Positions 5,950 to 7,667 of a stretch of 7,667 nucleotides of DNA are shown piece by piece; the first letter of the stretch is position 1; every line of letters begins with the position of its first letter. A program made the translations under genes and the position numbers. Under the pieces are notes generated by a model, which had not been told where the DNA came from, did not search any database, and worked only from the letters and a program-made list of their open reading frames with translations. This DNA comes from CAZTAK01 sp964611585. GTDB lineage: Bacteria > Pseudomonadota > Alphaproteobacteria > SHVP01. The stretch is taken from positions 1 through 7,667 of the forward strand of contig CAZTAK010000095.1 in assembly GCA_964611585.1 (NCBI GenBank). The letters run 5' to 3'.

Positions 5950-6452
5950 TCGTTCTCGAACCGGCCCACCTGCGCGAGATCGTCTCCGATTGCGAGCGCG
6001 CCTTTCCCGACGAGGCCTGCGGCCTGCTGGTCGGCCGCACCGAGGGCGCGTGCGCGGCGCGGGCGGTTCATGTCGCCGAAGTCGCAAAAAGCGCGAACGT
6101 CGCCGAGGACCATCGCGGCGAACGGTTCGAAATCGACCCGGCGCTGCGTCTCCGGCTCGAGCGCACGTTGCGCGGCACGCCGCGGGGGGTGGTGGGCCTT
6201 TACCATTCGCACCCGGGCGGCAGCGCCCAAGCCTCGGCCGCCGACCTCGAACGCGCCTGGGAGCCCGATCTCGCCTGGTTGATCGTCTCGGTCCTCGACG
6301 GCCAGGCGGTGCAGGCGACCGCAAACCTGATCGTCAATGACGCCGGCGGCGCCTACTTTGCGGAAGTGCCACTGCGTACCAGCAACTGGCGCGAAACCGG
6401 GCGCGGCGCGCCGATCGAAGCGCGCGGGTTCGATCTTCCGGACCCCAACTGA
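5946..6452 (+). CDS. JAMM/MPN-domain metallopeptidase (M67 type)
   Basis: A 168-residue single-domain protein, cytoplasmic by its lack of a signal peptide or membrane helix. The full JAMM zinc site is visible: Glu23 in DEACGLLVG, then His87-x-His89 followed by Ser97 and Asp100 in HSHPGGSAQASAAD, with the canonical ten residues between His89 and Asp100. Bacterial stand-alone JAMM proteins cleave isopeptide or C-terminal peptide bonds, often releasing ubiquitin-like sulfur carriers or cysteine (Mec type). No ThiS/MoaD-like, E1-like or cysteine-synthase gene is in the window, so the substrate is open. It overlaps the upstream membrane-protein gene by ATGA, with a weak GAGAAG ribosome-binding site ahead of the start. 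The active-site set is complete, so it should be a working enzyme. Confidence 0.92.
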   Translation: MIVLEPAHLREIVSDCERAFPDEACGLLVGRTEGACAARAVHVAEVAKSANVAEDHRGERFEIDPALRLRLERTLRGTPRGVVGLYHSHPGGSAQASAADLERAWEPDLAWLIVSVLDGQAVQATANLIVNDAGGAYFAEVPLRTSNWRETGRGAPIEARGFDLPDPN

Positions 6453-6478
6453 AGTTTTTGGAAATTGCAGGCAGTACC

Positions 6479-7519
6479 ATGGGTATCAATCTCGCAAGTG
6501 ACAACGTCGCCGGGGCCGCGCCCGAAATCCTGGAGGCGATCGTTCGCGCCAATGTTGGCTCGCAACCTTCTTATGGCGCCGACGACATCACCGCCCGGCT
6601 CGGGCCCGCGTTTGCCGAACTGTTCGAGCGCGACGTCGTTGTGTTTCCACTGGCGACGGGCACCGCGGCCAATGCGCTGGCGCTGGCGGCGCTCGCCCCG
6701 GCGTGGGGCGCGATCTACTGTCATGAGGTCGCCCACATTGCCAACGACGAATGCAACGCGCCGGAATTCTATTCCGGCGGCGCCAAGTTGGTGCCGTTGC
6801 CGGGCGCAAACGGCAAGCTCGATCCCGAAACGCTGGCGGCCGCCATCGCGCGCGCGGTTCCCCACGACGAACACAACGCCCAGCCCACCGCCGTCAGCCT
6901 CAGCCAGGCAAGCGAACTCGGCACCGTCTATACGCCGGACGAGGTGGCGGACCTTGCGCGCGTCGCCCGCACCCACGGGCTCGGCGTCCACCTGGACGGC
7001 GCGCGTCTTGCCAATGCGGTGGTCCACCTCGGGTGCAGTTTTGCCGACATCACCTGGCGTGCGGGCGTCGATGCGGTTTCCTTCGGCGCCACCAAGAACG
7101 GGGCGCTGGCCGCCGAGGCGCTGATCCTGTTCGACCCGGACCTCGCGGCCTCGCTTCCGTTCCGGCGCAAGCGCGGCGGGCATCTGCTATCGAAGATGCG
7201 CTTTGTGTCGGCCCAGCTCGAAGCCTATCTCGTCGGCGGGCTGTGGCGGCGCAATGCGGCCCACGCCAATGCGATGGCGGCGCGCCTCGCCGAGGGGCTG
7301 GCGGAATTCGACTCCGTCCGCTGCCTCTACCCGGTCGAATCGAACGAGCTGTTCGTCGCCATGCCGCCTGAGGCCTTGGCGCGGCTGGCCGACTTGGGCC
7401 ACGTCATGGCGCCATGGGGCGAGCCCGATGATTCGGTGGTGCGGCTGGTGACCGCCTTCAATACCGAACCTGCGGCGCTCGAGAGCTTTCTCGGCGACGT
7501 CGGCCGCGCCCTCACCTGA
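6479..7519 (+). CDS. ltaE: Low-specificity L-threonine aldolase (PLP-dependent)
   Basis: A 346-residue fold-type I PLP enzyme that cleaves L-threonine or L-allo-threonine to glycine and acetaldehyde. The start of the fold shows NLASDNVAGAAPEILEAI and the PSYGADDIT block. The cofactor-binding TGTAANALAL is at 60-69. CHEVAHI near 81 supplies the stacking His. HLDGARLANA near 171 carries the Asp that contacts the PLP ring nitrogen. SFGATKNGAL near 201 holds the Schiff-base Lys206. The SFG-x-TKNG form is that of the Pseudomonas-type aldolase subgroup rather than E. coli LtaE. The ATG at 6479 is preceded by GCAGG seven bases away; a TTG at 6458 in the same frame is less likely. It lies 26 bases after the JAMM gene and is probably in the same operon. 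Confidence 0.95.
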   Translation: MGINLASDNVAGAAPEILEAIVRANVGSQPSYGADDITARLGPAFAELFERDVVVFPLATGTAANALALAALAPAWGAIYCHEVAHIANDECNAPEFYSGGAKLVPLPGANGKLDPETLAAAIARAVPHDEHNAQPTAVSLSQASELGTVYTPDEVADLARVARTHGLGVHLDGARLANAVVHLGCSFADITWRAGVDAVSFGATKNGALAAEALILFDPDLAASLPFRRKRGGHLLSKMRFVSAQLEAYLVGGLWRRNAAHANAMAARLAEGLAEFDSVRCLYPVESNELFVAMPPEALARLADLGHVMAPWGEPDDSVVRLVTAFNTEPAALESFLGDVGRALT

Positions 7520-7548
7520 GCACCGGCGCTCATATTGCGGGGCGTGCC

Positions 7549-7577
7549 TTGACTCTCGCCTTGCCTGCCCGCTATGT
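7549..7577 (+). promoter_or_regulatory. Promoter of tRNA-Glu
   Basis: TTGACT at 7549-7554 and CTATGT at 7572-7577 are separated by 17 bases. The expected start near 7584 lies about 12 bases before the mature tRNA. The stretch after the -10 is GC-rich, as in stable-RNA promoters under stringent control. The -35 is strong and the -10 is moderate. Confidence 0.6.
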
Positions 7578-7595
7578 CGGGCTCCGGCAGCCCAA

Positions 7596-7667
7596 GTCCC
7601 CTTCGTCTAGCGGTCCAGGACATCGGCCTCTCACGCCGAAAACAGGGGTTCGATTCCCCTAGGGGAC
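7596..7667 (+). tRNA. tRNA-Glu(CUC), lacking only the discriminator base and anything 3' of it
   Basis: A full cloverleaf is visible. Acceptor GTCCCCT pairs with AGGGGAC. The D arm contains TCTAGCGGTCCAGGA. The anticodon stem TCGGC/GCCGA encloses CTCTCAC, giving anticodon CUC. The T arm is AGGGG-TTCGATT-CCCCT. The window ends at position 72 of the tRNA, so base 73 and any encoded CCA are out of view. The base composition is typical for glutamate tRNAs. Confidence 0.97.

Noticed and set aside
5740..6324. 194-codon minus-strand frame opposite the small membrane protein and JAMM genes
   Set aside because: Arg/Pro-rich shadow translation. The plus strand carries a complete JAMM active site.
7596..7667. 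tRNA-Glu as an integration (att) site of a mobile element
   Set aside because: The window ends in the tRNA and no integrase or duplicate of the tRNA 3' end is visible, so there is nothing to support it.

Overview
The window looks like chromosomal DNA from a high-GC alphaproteobacterium, most likely a Rhodospirillales-type lineage. I infer this from the RpoH and RluD sequence types, the rpoH-rluD adjacency, the GC-rich codon use, and the set of small conserved neighbours. No database search was possible.

Layout, left to right. (1) The 3' end of purA (adenylosuccinate synthetase), cut by the window edge. (2) A 747-aa protein with a degenerate protein-kinase fold and a C-terminal membrane anchor. 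It is followed with an ATGA overlap by a multi-pass membrane protein whose 5' end appears to carry a one-base frameshift. Both genes carry tandem repeats in their hydrophilic N-terminal segments. (3) A 211-bp convergent intergenic region with a 54-bp direct repeat and the probable rpoH terminator. (4) On the minus strand, rpoH (heat-shock sigma factor 32). Its promoter overlaps a near-perfect CIRCE-type inverted repeat, the operator class of the HrcA repressor. Upstream of it, also on the minus strand, lies rluD (23S rRNA pseudouridine synthase). (5) Divergent from rluD, a plus-strand group: a 106-aa single-span membrane protein, a JAMM/MPN metallopeptidase overlapping it by ATGA, and a low-specificity L-threonine aldolase 26 bases further on. 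(6) A well-formed promoter and tRNA-Glu(CUC), which runs to the last base of the window.

Most of the window is housekeeping. The least explained part is the pseudokinase/membrane-protein pair at 495-3381, which reads as a two-gene, translationally coupled, membrane-located module of unknown function. The most specific regulatory signal is the CIRCE-like operator at rpoH. If functional, it would join the HrcA repressor circuit to the sigma-32 circuit at the gene for the sigma factor itself. I see no mobile element, CRISPR array, phage gene or toxin-antitoxin pair.
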